The notes under the pieces were generated by a model. It searched no databases. It saw nothing but the letters and a program-made list of their open reading frames with translations, and had not been told where the DNA came from. Both the position numbers and the translations under genes were made by a program. From NCBI GenBank assembly GCA_029216955.1, contig JANAVB010033217.1, forward strand, positions 176,001 to 240,000: a stretch of 64,000 bases of DNA, in the 5' to 3' direction. This stretch comes from Iris pallida. Its lineage: Eukaryota; Streptophyta; Magnoliopsida; Asparagales; Iridaceae. Of the stretch, positions 23,601 to 34,840 are shown piece after piece (positions within the stretch are counted from its first letter, which is position 1; every line of letters begins with the position of its first letter).

Positions 23601-24300
23601 TCTTGCCAAGGGACCAATGACTTTTGTTAAAATATGGCCAAGTTACTGTGTCAATAGCTTTAGGTTCAAGTCGACAAATGCTCCGATCACAGACAGCTTC
23701 CTGGATCTTGATTCTACGAAAAACAGTTGTTTGTGTATCAAATCTTCGAATTACAAAGACGTCGATCCAGGAAATAATTTCTTTGGCATCTTGTGAGAGA
23801 TTGCGGAGTTGACATATAATTATGGCAGAGAACCAGCAAAGATCGTGTTGTTCAAGTGTGAATGGTTCGATCCGATTGAAAATCAAGGTTGGAAAATTGA
23901 CAAGCTTGGTCTTGTGGATATAAACTACAAGCGTAGATATCAAGGCTACGAACCATTTGTCCTATCAACTCAGGCTTAGCTCGTGTACTTCACAGCTTAT
24001 CCGAGACGGGGAGCAACGAAGTCTGACTGGTGGAAAGTATGCAAGACTAAAGCTAGAGATACTTTTAATGTTGACGAAAAAGCTTATCAGGAGGACGAGC
24101 TACCTCTTGTAACCAATATTGTTGATGTGGACTCCACGGAAGTTACGCATTACACGACTAATGTAGAAGATGTAGAATTATCCGAAGAGGAAGGCGAAGC
24201 CGACGAAGGCGAAGATGAAACTGAAGATGAGGAGGAGGAGGAGGAAGAGGAAGATGAGGTCGAGGAAGACGAACAAGATGAATATTCTGAAGATGATTGA
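20677..24300 (+). pseudogene. TNP2/TNPD-like CACTA transposase, degenerate (CACTA-2)
   Basis: Same domain order as in CACTA-1: N-terminal associated domain (LNYYLWNRSWVYN, CPCVRC; 20700-20950), TNP2 core (20950-22400), DUF4218-like region (LPIHLSCEARV.WPVGYRWRYPFERHLNH, 22890-23070) and DUF4216-like region (WFDPIENQGWKIDKLGLVDI, 23865-23924), then an acidic tail rich in Glu and Asp. Introns at 23289-23380 and 23481-23559 match those of CACTA-1. It keeps the segment EGAKLPKDLYRSKRMVRSLW, which is broken in CACTA-1. Inactivating changes include a stop near 20917 (LY*KDF), a frameshift near 21900, and stops near 22110, 22216, 22582, 23135, 23796 and 23978. Confidence 0.85.
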
Positions 24301-24539
24301 GAGAAATGTACTTTCATTTTTTAGATGTTTCTTTTAGAATGTACTATCTGGACTTAGATGTTTCTTGTAGAATATACTATCTGAACTTAGATGTTTCTTG
24401 TAGAATATACTATTTGGACTTAGATGTTTTTTGTAAAATGTATCATCATATGTTGTCTTGGTTATTATCTTGTCGTTGTTGTACTTTCATATTTCTAATG
24501 TACTATTATTTGTTGTATCTCATTATATGTTGTTATCAG

Positions 24540-26522
24540 GTATGACAGGTCATCGCGGATCGTTTCGCATGTCCCGACATGGGGCACGGGGTACTGGTAC
24601 TGGCAGAGGATAGGGTACTCCTTCGGTACCTCCTACTGGTACCGGCTCTGGATCCTCGTCGCTCAGTACTCCTGTGTATCGGACAGTACCTCCGCCTGCC
24701 CCGATGCCATATGGCATATCTCCTGGGACGAGTAGTTCCAGGCCTGAGATTGCTCCGTCATCTAGCGTTCCTCCTGCCGATACGACGATGGAGACAGATG
24801 AGCAGATGGAGGAGACTGAACCGACGACCGACCAATATTAGGCAGATGATGCATGTGCACCTCCGGAGGAGATGAGGACGGAGATCTGGGCTGACGGTAC
24901 AAAGTAAGTGTTTTGATTTATCATTTTTTTCCTGTGTTTATCGTAAATGAACTTTTTTTATGAATATAATATGTCTGTATAGATATCGTCCCCCGTCGGT
25001 ACAGAGACGCCTAGGCCACTTCTTGAGGACTAATTATGGTGGTCCTTGGATAAACTACTCTGATGCTCTGGACGAGAGGAAGGCCTACTGGTTTACGCGC
25101 TTCAAGGTTAAAATATATTTACTTTTAACATGAATCATATAATTTTTGCATATTATATATAACTGATAAATATTTGGTTTACACTCTTCTAGGATATGTT
25201 TTTCTATCCACCGCACCGGACCGAGATGATCGAGGGGATATTTCATGCCGTCGCTGCTAAGCTGATCCGCGATGCTATTAATGATCAGAAGACTCGTGAT
25301 CGTGCCAGAAAGCCGATCCAAGGTTGATCATCCCTGAGCAGTAGACTGCGATGAAGGCTCTATTCGATGAGCCAATGTACAAGAAAAAGTCTGAGAAGGC
25401 CAAAGCGGCTAGGAAGCAGGGGTCAAAGTGGTGCGGTGGGTCATTTCCGATGACGGAATATTTCCATCGTTTGGTATGTTTTCTTATTTCAGAAATATTA
25501 TTTTAATGCAAGTCCGATAAATTAGTAAAAGGTGATATATTTAATTACAGGTAAGGAGGGGTTATGACGCCAATATGGTGACTGTCTTCCTGGCCACACA
25601 TCGGAAGGATGGGAAGCTTATTGACGAGAGGGCGGAGCAGGCCATGTAAGTATTAAAATTCTATTTATTAATTTTAATACTTCGTGTTAGTTTTGATATA
25701 ACTTAGTAAATATGTATGCAAATAGATATTCATGCAGTTAGTAATAATAAGTACATTAGACATTAGAAGTTATAGTGTATCCATGCTTTCTAGGTCGAGT
25801 TTCAACGGCTTAAGGAGCGGGAGGCTGCTAGTACACATGCTGCAGGAGAGGCCGGTACTTCCTCGCAGCTCGCTCCAGCTCCGTCGGGGGACGAGTTGTG
25901 GATGACCACCGCTGGTGGTCTCCACAGGGGTACGTATTACAGTACGGGATCCTATGGCACCCTAGTTGCGACACAGTCCTCTAGGGCCTCCCATGTTAGT
26001 GTGCATGGCCCACAGCCCTCCCAAGAGTTTGCCCGAGTCCAGCAGATGGTGGACTCTGTCCGTGACGAGCTGCTACGACGGATCCAGGAGCAGGACCAGA
26101 CGGACGATGCTCTGCTCATAGTACGATTGGATACGCTCGACCGCAGCATTATAGAGCTTAGGGATGTGACTGAGAGGATAGAGCGGGGCATCACTGATCT
26201 TAGAGCATCGACAGAGCACAGCGTGACGGATCTGCAGGCATCACAGCTGTCCATGGGCGAGAGGCTCACGTTGATGCAGGATTCGATGGTTGATAGCAGT
26301 ACGAGGCTGTTATCTACCATGCATTCCTACCACGAGCGACTAGCAGCGTTGGAGCGTTATTGTCCTCCGGGTGCGCCTTCATCGTCGTCGACTCCGCCGG
26401 TGTCACTACCTCCGACTCCACCGACGTCACTACCTTCTTCATCGATGACGATTTCATGGGAGGAGTACGAGATGTTCATATCCTTGAGGCACGGTCGTGC
26501 CCCTCCTCCAGATCTGCAGTAG
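24540..26522 (+). pseudogene. TNPA-like second gene of CACTA-2, degenerate
   Basis: ATG at 24542 directly after a splice acceptor (TGTTATCAG). Exons lie at about 24540-24904, 24983-25107, 25193-25473, 25551-25646 and 25793-26522. The conserved block includes LGHFLRTNYGGPWINYSDAL and SKWCGGSFPMTEYF. The last exon has a coiled-coil-like run (about 26030-26360) and a Ser/Pro-rich tail. Stops occur near 24608, 24838 and 25325. It is much closer to the CACTA-3 copy than to CACTA-1. Confidence 0.75.
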
Positions 26523-26652
26523 TCCGAGTTAGGACTGTTTTACGAAATTTTAGTATTTTTCTAGTGTTTGTTTATGTTGTTTCAGTATTGGTTATGGATT
26601 ATTTATTTGTGTAGACTTTCATTATTGGTTGTGGATTCATGTGGATATTGGT

Positions 26653-29600
26653 TGTCACAACCCATACCCACTGTGAGGGTACGAGAACGTAACAGCGCCT
26701 AGCCTACGCCGCAGTGTCGGCGGTAGAACACTGTTCTAGGTCATGAACTATAACAAACATAATATGAATACTCTCCATAAGGAAGCCAACACAGAGGTAC
26801 AACTTAATCATAATCTAAGGTAGAATGTAGCACGATGAAATAGATAAGAAATCCTCAACCGAGGTACAACAGAAAAGAAATAACATCAGTTATCCACTAC
26901 CAGTCTCAACATCTCTAGAATATACAACTCTGAAAATAAGGACAACAACTAATCATAAAAAAGAAACAATCTAGACTATCTAAACTATGCAATGGTATCA
27001 TCCTCAGCAGCTGCCTGAACCTCCCCAGGGGTCCAGGTCGCGAGTGTCATCTAGGCAAGCTCCAAAGTAAGGGGTGCAGGGTTTCTCATCATCCTCTGTA
27101 AAATTTTCAACAGGTCCAGTCAGGACGGGAGCGAGCACAATACATCTCAATAGTTCATAGCAGGTTAGAAAATATAATCATGCAGTAAAGTAAGATATAG
27201 ATACTGAAAAAATACAGTATGTAAACAGAGAGAGAACTGTAATAGAAATATCTACTATAAGTAAAGAGCTACCAGTGACTAGTGATTTAGAGTACAAAGT
27301 CGACATATGAACGGCTTGATTTGTACATGGCTATACTTAAGAGGCGTACATGGCTATTCTACTTTGGAATTGTTCACATGGCTATTTATACTCCCCCGTA
27401 CCCCCAATTAATACACAAGGATCCAACCAGGTTATGTTATGATTCTATGTAACAGCCCCCGAAGGGTGGTAAGCCCCCGAAGGGTGGTAAGCCCCCAAAG
27501 GGTGATAAGCCCCCAAAGGGTGGTAAGCCCCCAAAGGGTGGTACATAGTAGTCCCATAAATGGGGATTCTGGGAACCCAATAAATGGGATAAGGATTCAA
27601 AGAAGACTCTGTGATCATATGAGTATATGTCACAAGTGATCAAAGAACCAAAGAAGCATAGTGATACGCCATGTAAGTGAAACGCACAAAACATAGAGTA
27701 CCCCGATGCTCCCTGAAGGGATAACATCTCAAGAAGGGATCCATATTGTACTAATCCGTGTGACCAACGTGACAGTATCAAGTAAAGTAATTTAATGCAG
27801 GAAATAATTCTAAGCAGGATATGAAATGATCAGAGAATGTACTCGCCTGGTATCTGAATGTTTGAAGTAAATGTACTGTCCGAGATGTGGTACCTGACTC
27901 CTAGTTAGAGCAACACAAGTCAAGATGTATACAGGGGATGATAAATGTAATCTACGATACGTCTGTATGCTGTCTAGGTCAAACTAGACTAAAGTCAACA
28001 CTTGGTCAACTCTGGTCAACTACACTAGTCAAACTAGGTCAACTAGGTCAAGACTGGCTCAAACAAGTCTAATAAGTCTCACTAGGCCTAACCAAGCCTA
28101 TACTAGCCAATCAAACATGATTTCCAAGTCACAGAGCAAACACACACCATTCAAGTAACACAGGTTCACATAACCCAACTCATGTGCATATTCTACATAC
28201 ACAAGGCTACACAAGGATACCATAGGCTACACTACACAAGCCATGAGCCAAATTCATATATTAGACAACACATATACCAAGTACCATATATACATACCAA
28301 TTCCTATATGTCTATATACATACTATTTATATATGCAAAAGCAATATTTATATTATATCACATATATCACATTGGTATATATATATTATATATACATATG
28401 TACACATATAAAAGATAGAAGAAAAATCATGCTTGTGTGTGTGTGTGTGCTGACATAGTGGCTTGTGTGTGGGGAAGTACTAACATGTGTGTGTTCAAGG
28501 GCATATGCTTGTGTGGGTGTGTGAGTGATCTCATGTGTGTCAAGTGCAAAGTAGAGGGAAGTGAGTGTCAATTTATACATGTGACAGTGCATGGTGTAAA
28601 GGACTGATATTGGCAGGTTTTGGGGAGCAAGGGGACAACATACAAGACAGGGTTAATGGTCTATACATGAAGGTAACCATGCATTCAAAATATTTGAACA
28701 TCTAAATGAGGGTAGAGTATGGACAGAGTTTTATGGATCTGATATCCAAAGGGTCAAACATGACAGGACCAAGCATCCAAATATGCAGGGCAAAATCAAA
28801 ACAAGGTAGATGGGTGTTGATGTAATGTGCTTAGTTCTGTGTGTGTGTACTACACATGAGAGTGTGTGTTCAGTATCTTAGGAATCAAGTGACAGATGTG
28901 TCCAGGTGACAGAAAATGAGTGTTAGCAGGTCATGTGAACTTGTGTATGTGTGTGTGTAGTGTCCCAGGGTTCAGTGTGAACCACTGCTACAAATTGCCA
29001 TTAACTGGCATCTCAGTTATTCAATATCAGTCAAGGAAACAAATCTGTGAACTCATCAGTTCACAGCCTTACTCTTGAATCCGAAATCCCAAATCAAACA
29101 CAAGCCTCTCTCCATTCACCCAAACATGAAATAAATATCAACTTACATTTATACATATACTCAGGTTTTCAAAAGTTCTCAGGTTGACAGTTCACAAAAT
29201 CAATCCACCCATTTCAAAACCCAAATCCTATGTTAACAACCAAACCTAGCATGCAACTATACTCAGACATATTGGGGATGAATAAATGCAGTGTAGTGTA
29301 GAGGAACATGTGTGTCAAGTTGAACAAGGTGCTCAAAATCAGTGATGTGAATTTCAGAAATTCCAGAATCAAAATCTCAGTTTTCACGTGATCAAGTTCA
29401 GTCCCAATTTCCATTCTCAGATTAATGTGTCAGTGAACTAACAATGAATTAAACATGGTAATGACATTCAAAATTGGTTTGAAAATTGGAATCGATTGAT
29501 GGTTTAAAACAGGAAATAAAATCAAATAAAAATTGAAATATGAGTATATTCATCTACATTTATTCTAAGCTATTAGATTATAGTATTAAATGTAGACTGC

Positions 29601-31530
29601 ATAGTGTAGATTTGTTAACTTCGTAATCAATTAAAAAACTAAACCATGTTTCAGTCAATAGGAAAATAGGTTAACAGTGTAAGGATTTCAGGAAGTATCA
29701 GTGGGAATGGAAAGTGAAATCGAACATCAAAATCATAATTAAGCATTACTGTAAACTATTACACAAGTGTAATCAAATTATTCATTGAAACTAATCAGGG
29801 AATTAGTTAGAACAGGATTTAAATTCAGAAACTCAAAGCTGGAACTCAGTGTATCAGTGAAAACGTTTTTCGAACCAATAATCACATAAAAACCAATCAA
29901 AGTCCAAAATAGGTGTACACGGATGTGAGTCACATGTGAACATGTGTCGGGGAGTCAATTCGTGTCCAGGAAACTGGACACGAAGTGTCCAAACAGAACA
30001 CAATACAGACACATGAACCGTGCACTAGACAGTGTCGTGCACGCGTGCACGTGTCTGTAGAATACGACACACGACACGACACAACACGTGGGTGTGCACA
30101 CGTGTACGCCTAGACTAGGGGGACGTGTACATGTGTCTATATCGTGTCTACATGAGTCGTGTCAGGAGAAAAAGGGTCGTATCAGACGCAAATTTTCGTG
30201 TGTGTGCACAGTGCACGAATCAGTGCGGGCTCGATTGCTCCCAAACCATTCAACGAGGTCCTACGAAACTTTGTAGGCCTCGTGTCAGTCATGTAGGGAG
30301 TCCCCATGTCAGATTTCGTGGCATGAAGTGTCGTGTCCAGAGCAGACCAGGACACGGGCAGCAGGGCACTGTGCGCAGCCTGCTGCGCGCGTGTACGTGT
30401 CCAATCCCGACACAAAAAGACACGAAAGTAATCTCAGTCTTCACAAACATTGTTACACATACCTAGATCTAGAGATCCATGAAATTAGAATTCAAAAATA
30501 CAAAAATAAAATCCTTTGTGACATTTAATCAAACACCTATACACACATCATGACACGTGTCCGATACGGACACCAAACGGACACCAAATGACACAAATCC
30601 AATACCTACTACTAGGGGACACCTAGGGCTTCCTATCCATGCAAAGAAAACTAAATTTGGTGGAGGGAATAGGGATTTACCTATATGTTGAAATTCCAAT
30701 AAAAAGCTCCAAAAATAGGGGTTCTCCTTGTTAGCCAAACTCTCCAAATTGCCCCAAGGCTGGGATTATCCTCCATGAATAGCAAGAGGGAGACAATTAG
30801 AATCTAATGCAAGTGGTTTGAGCCAAAAAGGAGTTAAAATAGAAAAGTTATGGATTGGGGAAGATGGCTTTACCTCTTTCTCCAAGCTTGAGAAGAAAAA
30901 CAATAAAAGAGGCAAGAACAAATGGAAGAGGCATTAAATAGGGTGTGGAACCCTAGGTTGGCTGCCATGGGTGGGCTTGTTGGAGTTTGGGCTTAAGTCA
31001 TGGGCCTATGGTTCAATTCACAAGTCATTAAATCACAAGTCATTGCATTAAACCATAAGTCATGACTTAATTTCACTAAACCAAATTCCCTCACTCTAAA
31101 ACCAATCTCTAATGACTAAAATGGGTTAACTCTAGTTAGGCTAGGGTTACCATAGCTAGGGTTAGGTTCTAGGCTAGTCTACAAGTCTCAAACTAGTCAA
31201 GACTAACATAACACATAGCAATATTTATTTAATATTAAAATCACACAATTTTTTCATAAATCATAATAAATTCAAATAAATCCTAAAATGACCAAAATAC
31301 CCTCTTGGCTAAAATGTACTAATTAAATATCATAATCACATGGCTAGGCTCTAGGACAGACAGTCTCTACGGTTACACTAGCCAAACACCAAAATCATAA
31401 GTCATGATTTAAATAGTTTTAAAATGATTAAAAATCACTAAAAATTATATTAAAATTTTAAATACCATAATTAAATAAATTAAAATAAAAAATTTCAAAA
31501 TTATCCTCATTTTAGAAACTGGGTGTTACA
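26653..31530. mobile_element. 4.9 kb insertion with LTR termini, probably a gypsy solo LTR
   Basis: It starts TGTCACAACCC and ends CTGGGTGTTACA, with TG...CA tips and near-inverted ends (TGTCAC against GTTACA). A perfect 5-bp target duplication TTGGT flanks it (26648-26652, 31531-31535). CACTA-3 preserves the unoccupied site (GGTTATTGGTTGTATAC near 49362-49378). There is no gag, pol or second LTR inside, and the length and start motif resemble the LTRs of gypsy-1 and gypsy-2. A solo LTR left by recombination between two LTRs is the simplest reading; a non-coding LTR derivative is the alternative. Confidence 0.75.
27456..27545. repeat. 18-bp tandem repeat, five units, inside the 26653-31530 insertion
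   Basis: The unit CCCCCRAAGGGTGRTAAG repeats about five times with one or two substitutions between units. With no spacers it is a minisatellite and not a CRISPR. Confidence 0.9.
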
Positions 31531-31534
31531 TTGG

Positions 31535-31770
31535 TTGTATACTTTGGATATTCGTTTACTGACTTTGGATATTTTACTCTTGTAGACTTTTACTCTTGTT
31601 TGTGTTGATACATATGTATATTGTGATGTACCAGTGTTGAGTGTTCCACCGAAGGGGTCGACAAACTCTGGAAGAAAATGTGCTTCTTTGTATTTATTGT
31701 TATTTATTAAACTGCAGGAAGAAAATGTGATTCTGTGGACATTCTGTAATTTATTATTTTATTTTTTGCA
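31535..31770. other. 3' untranslated region of CACTA-2
   Basis: Continues the sequence interrupted at 26652 and matches CACTA-3 at about 49366-49640, including GTGTTGAGTGTTCCA and AACTGCAGG. It is non-coding. Confidence 0.7.
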
Positions 31771-31774
31771 TTTT

Positions 31775-32160
31775 AGCGACGTTTAGCGACGTTTATCGAC
31801 GTTTAGATACGTCGCTAAACGTCGCTAAATCACCAGGTATAACGACGTTTACTGACATTTACCGACCCAGTTTTCCTCTTCTACAGAGTCGGTAAACGTC
31901 GATAAAAAGTAGCATACATCGCTAAATTCACCAATTTTGACCGACATCCGAGACGTCGCCATTTTTCTGACGTGGTGTCGGTGAACGTCGGTCATTACTG
32001 ACGTTTATTTAGCGTCGGTATGTATCGGTAATGGCGACGATTACCGACGTTTTGCCTGTCAGCGACATGGCTTTCCGCGACCATAGGAAAACGTCGATAA
32101 ATACGATTAGCGATGCTTTTTCTCATATTAGCGACGTATTTTGGCGTCGCTAATATGACT
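31775..32160. repeat. 3' subterminal repeats of CACTA-2, mixed GCGACG and CCGACG types
   Basis: The outer part carries TTAGCGACG/CGTCGCTAA words. Much of the inner part carries TTACCGACGT/ACGTCGGTAAA words, a variant hardly seen in CACTA-1. Confidence 0.8.
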
Positions 32161-32173
32161 TATTCTGGTAGTG

Positions 32174-32362
32174 CACATGGAGTAAATAAAGAACTCGTCC
32201 ATGCCGTGAAGATTGCGCAAATAGAGAATAATTCTGAGAACACTACTAAAAACCTGCTTTACGAATAATACTTCGAAAACACTCAAACCAAGTTCGAAAA
32301 ACTTGCTTGAGACCATAGATAGCACGACGAAGACGACAAACATGTCCCGACGGAGTAGAAAG
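32174..32362 (-). pseudogene. Copia-1 reverse transcriptase fragment, part 2
   Basis: Minus-strand translation resembles the segment just before the YVDD box of copia reverse transcriptase, including AGFSSVLRIILYLRNLHGMDEFFIYSM. It joins in register to the VDD codons left of CACTA-2 when the element and one CAC copy are removed. Frameshifts are present. Confidence 0.65.
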
Positions 32363-33129
32363 ACATGGAGGGGGATGCATATTATTTATTATTATTATTA
32401 TTATTTTATTTTGATTTTTGTAGGAAAGCTGACTTCAAACTTGTATTGATGTAAAATAAAGCAAAGAGACCAAGAATCTAAACTGATGAAAATTTATTGG
32501 AGAAGGAACCTTTATACCAAGTTATTATGCTGCTTCCTCGGATACAAAGGCCTAAGGCAGACTGGTACTTCCACTTGGCCGCAGGTTAGGGCTTGTTTGG
32601 TTCCAGGTAGCTGCCAAAAAGTGGGAAAGTAGCACTTTCCACATGATGGAATCCATATTTTTTACAATACAAGTCACCTTCCAAATTCTGTTTGGATACG
32701 TAGGATATGGTCCTCCTGTAAGTGACAAGTTGCAATTATGGTATGTTTGGATAGCACTTGAAAGTGTGGGTGGGGACTAAAATGGTTGAGTTTCATTGTT
32801 TGGATTATCACTTGCAAGTGATATAGTTACCAAATCAAAAATTGGTATGATTACCACTCATCAAATATGAACAATGAATAAACAGTAGTTGGCAACCGAT
32901 ATGCAAAGATAAATGTTCAACCAATAAATCTAATAAAACCAACTTAAATAAAACCCCCAAATAATCAACCAATAAATCAAATAAAAACCAGCTTAACTAA
33001 TACATCATAAACAAACCCGAAACGTTGCTCCCAAAAACTGAAAAAAACTTCAGAAACATACATATAATAGACAACATAATTGGGCTAAGAATTTGGGCAA
33101 CATAATGGGGCTCAGAATTTGGCAACCGA
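32363..33129. other. Non-coding stretch with an (ATT)n run and a possible MITE end
   Basis: (ATT)n at 32382-32410. From 32588 the sequence GGGCTTGTTTGGTTCCAGGT, preceded by TTA, looks like a PIF/Harbinger terminus and resembles the inverted end at 60160-60190. TTTGGATAGCACTTGAAAGTG follows at 32748. No matching right end was found, so the element is not delimited. Confidence 0.35.
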
Positions 33130-33393
33130 CACTACAAAAAAAGTGACCTTTTGGGATGACTAAAATCCATGTTAAAAAGTGTCTAAATCGTCCTAAATTA
33201 TTGTTTGGGACGGATTGAAACAGTGCTATTAGGGTGGCGTGGCAAAAAAATTTAGGACGAAAAAGAGCGTCCCAATATAATTTTTGGGTCGAAAATACAA
33301 ATTGTTCCAAAAGTGTTTGAATTATTATATTTTTATAACGAATGGAGAAACAATAAGGAAAGTACTAGAAAGAACATCAAAAGAAAGGTAGTG
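33130..33393. mobile_element. Fragment of a different CACTA-like element
   Basis: It starts CACTACAAAAAAAGTGACC and carries GGGACGA/TCGTCC-type subterminal words (33155-33285), a pattern common in plant non-autonomous CACTA elements. The right limit is uncertain; GGTAGTG at 33387-33393 may be the end, but the flanks do not show a 3-bp duplication. It is unrelated to the TTAGCGACGT family nearby. Confidence 0.4.
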
Positions 33394-33414
33394 ATCCACA
33401 AATGCCCTCGGTCG

Positions 33415-34621
33415 TCAGTACTCGTCCGGAATCGGGATGGTCTCCACTTCCTCGGCTGTCAGGAGGTAGACTCGTCCCTCTAGCTGGACTCCTTGTGGCT
33501 GCTGGACATAAAGAGGTAAGTCCTCCTGCTGGGGTCCCGGTGCTCCTCGTGCTCGTCCCTCAGCGGCTTCTGGACAATCTTTAACCTGGTGAGCAAGTGA
33601 TCCACAGAACAAGCAAAGCCTCAATCTCTTGCAGCATTCGTCGTAATGATGTCCTGGGCGATGGCAGTAGTTGCAACTGACCACCAACTGCTGTCTCTAT
33701 GGCGGATCTGCATGAACTCTGGCTGGATGGTGATGCTGCTGTGGCCTTGCATGAATCTGAGTCCTCTTCGCCGGTGTCTGGTAGCTGCTACTGCTGATGT
33801 CCCTATCCCTCTTGGGCCTCGGGTCCATCTCCTTCTCCACCGCCTGAGCAATCTTGAGAATGCTCGAATAAGTCATCGCCTGGCTGATCGCCACTGTATT
33901 TCACAACTCTGGTGAGACCCTTCTTGAAACTCCAGGCCCTATCCTCTGGTGCACGGACTAGGTTCTCTGCGAACCTGCTGAGTCGGGTAAATTCTGATGT
34001 GTACTCTGCCACCGTCATGTTCTCCTGCTGTAGTGCCTCGAACTGCATCCGTCGCTCATCTCGCTCCACGTTTGGGAAGAACTTCTCCTTGAACAGAGTT
34101 TTAAAGTCCGTCCAAAGAACCTGGGGCACAGCTAACTGGGGCTCCTCTCGGTACCAGGCACTGGCAAGATCAGAAAGTCGCATGCTCGTAACTTCCACCT
34201 TCAGGTCATCTGGAATCCTCGCCATCTTCATCGTCCGTTCGACGTTTTCCAGCCACTCATCCGCATATACTATCCCCTCATAACCCCAGAAATCCATCGG
34301 ACAAAGGTTCTGGTAGTCCCTGGCGGTCCCTGGTCTCGGTGCTGTTGGTGTTGGAGGTGCTACCGGTACTGGTGGAGTCAGATCTTGGGTCCTGAGGGCA
34401 TCCACAATCGTAGCACGAAACTACACAGCCTGATGGTTCTGTGCCTCTATGAACTGCTGAAACATGGCCATCACCTGGGCGCCATCGAACATCATCGTCG
34501 GAGGCAGCGGGGGAAACTGAGGAGATGGTGGTGGAAGCTGCTCCACTGGTGCATCGTCTGTGGTCTGATCCGAAGGTCCTGTAGCTCCGGGCTGATCTGC
34601 GATCTTCCTGGTGGCAACCAT
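33415..34621 (-). pseudogene. Gypsy-2 gag, degenerate
   Basis: Capsid and nucleocapsid protein of a Ty3/gypsy element. The start is the ATG at 34621-34619 (MVATRKIADQPG). A proline-rich leader is followed by the retrotransposon gag core (YADEWLENVERTMKMARIPD through ENMTVAEYTSEFTRLSRFAE, about 34290-33960), a basic linker and two CX2CX4HX4C zinc knuckles (CNYCHRPGHHYDEC and CLFCGSLAHQVKDC, about 33675-33570). A TAG interrupts the leader near 34420. A frameshift near 33890 and another break near 33690 follow. The frame ends at 33415 after GRVYLLTAEEVE, the point where a protease domain should begin. Confidence 0.85.
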
Positions 34622-34840
34622 CCTGTAATAGAAAGAAAACTTGTTGATTGCTAAGTCCAAAGAAAATAATAAACCTCTAAAAAAATATTGAGCATAATCA
34701 ATCTCTATATTCAATAACTATAACCATTTCCCACGGATCCTATGCTGTGATGAGTTTTTCTTAGTCTAACAGGTTCCCCAATAGCACTTTATAGCCTAAG
34801 TGCCATTATGACAGACCTGTATAGGCCACCACTAAAAATA

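Larger units (their letters stand above)
19268..32173 (+). mobile_element. CACTA (En/Spm) element, CACTA-2, split by an LTR-like insertion
   Basis: It starts CACTACCAGAATA and ends TATTCTGGTAGTG, a perfect 13-bp inverted repeat. The 3-bp target duplication is CAC (19265-19267, 32174-32176). Without the 26653-31530 insertion and its 5-bp duplication the element is 8023 bp, close to CACTA-1. It carries a TNP2-type gene and a TNPA-like gene on the plus strand. It sits in the reverse transcriptase of copia-1. Confidence 0.93.

Noticed and set aside
27456..27545. CRISPR-like array
   Set aside because: The units abut without unique spacers, and the setting is a plant LTR; this is a minisatellite.
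33387..33393. GGTAGTG as the end of the CACTA-like fragment starting at 33130
   Set aside because: Similarity to the left tip stops after CACTAC, and the flanking triplets CGA and ATC do not match.
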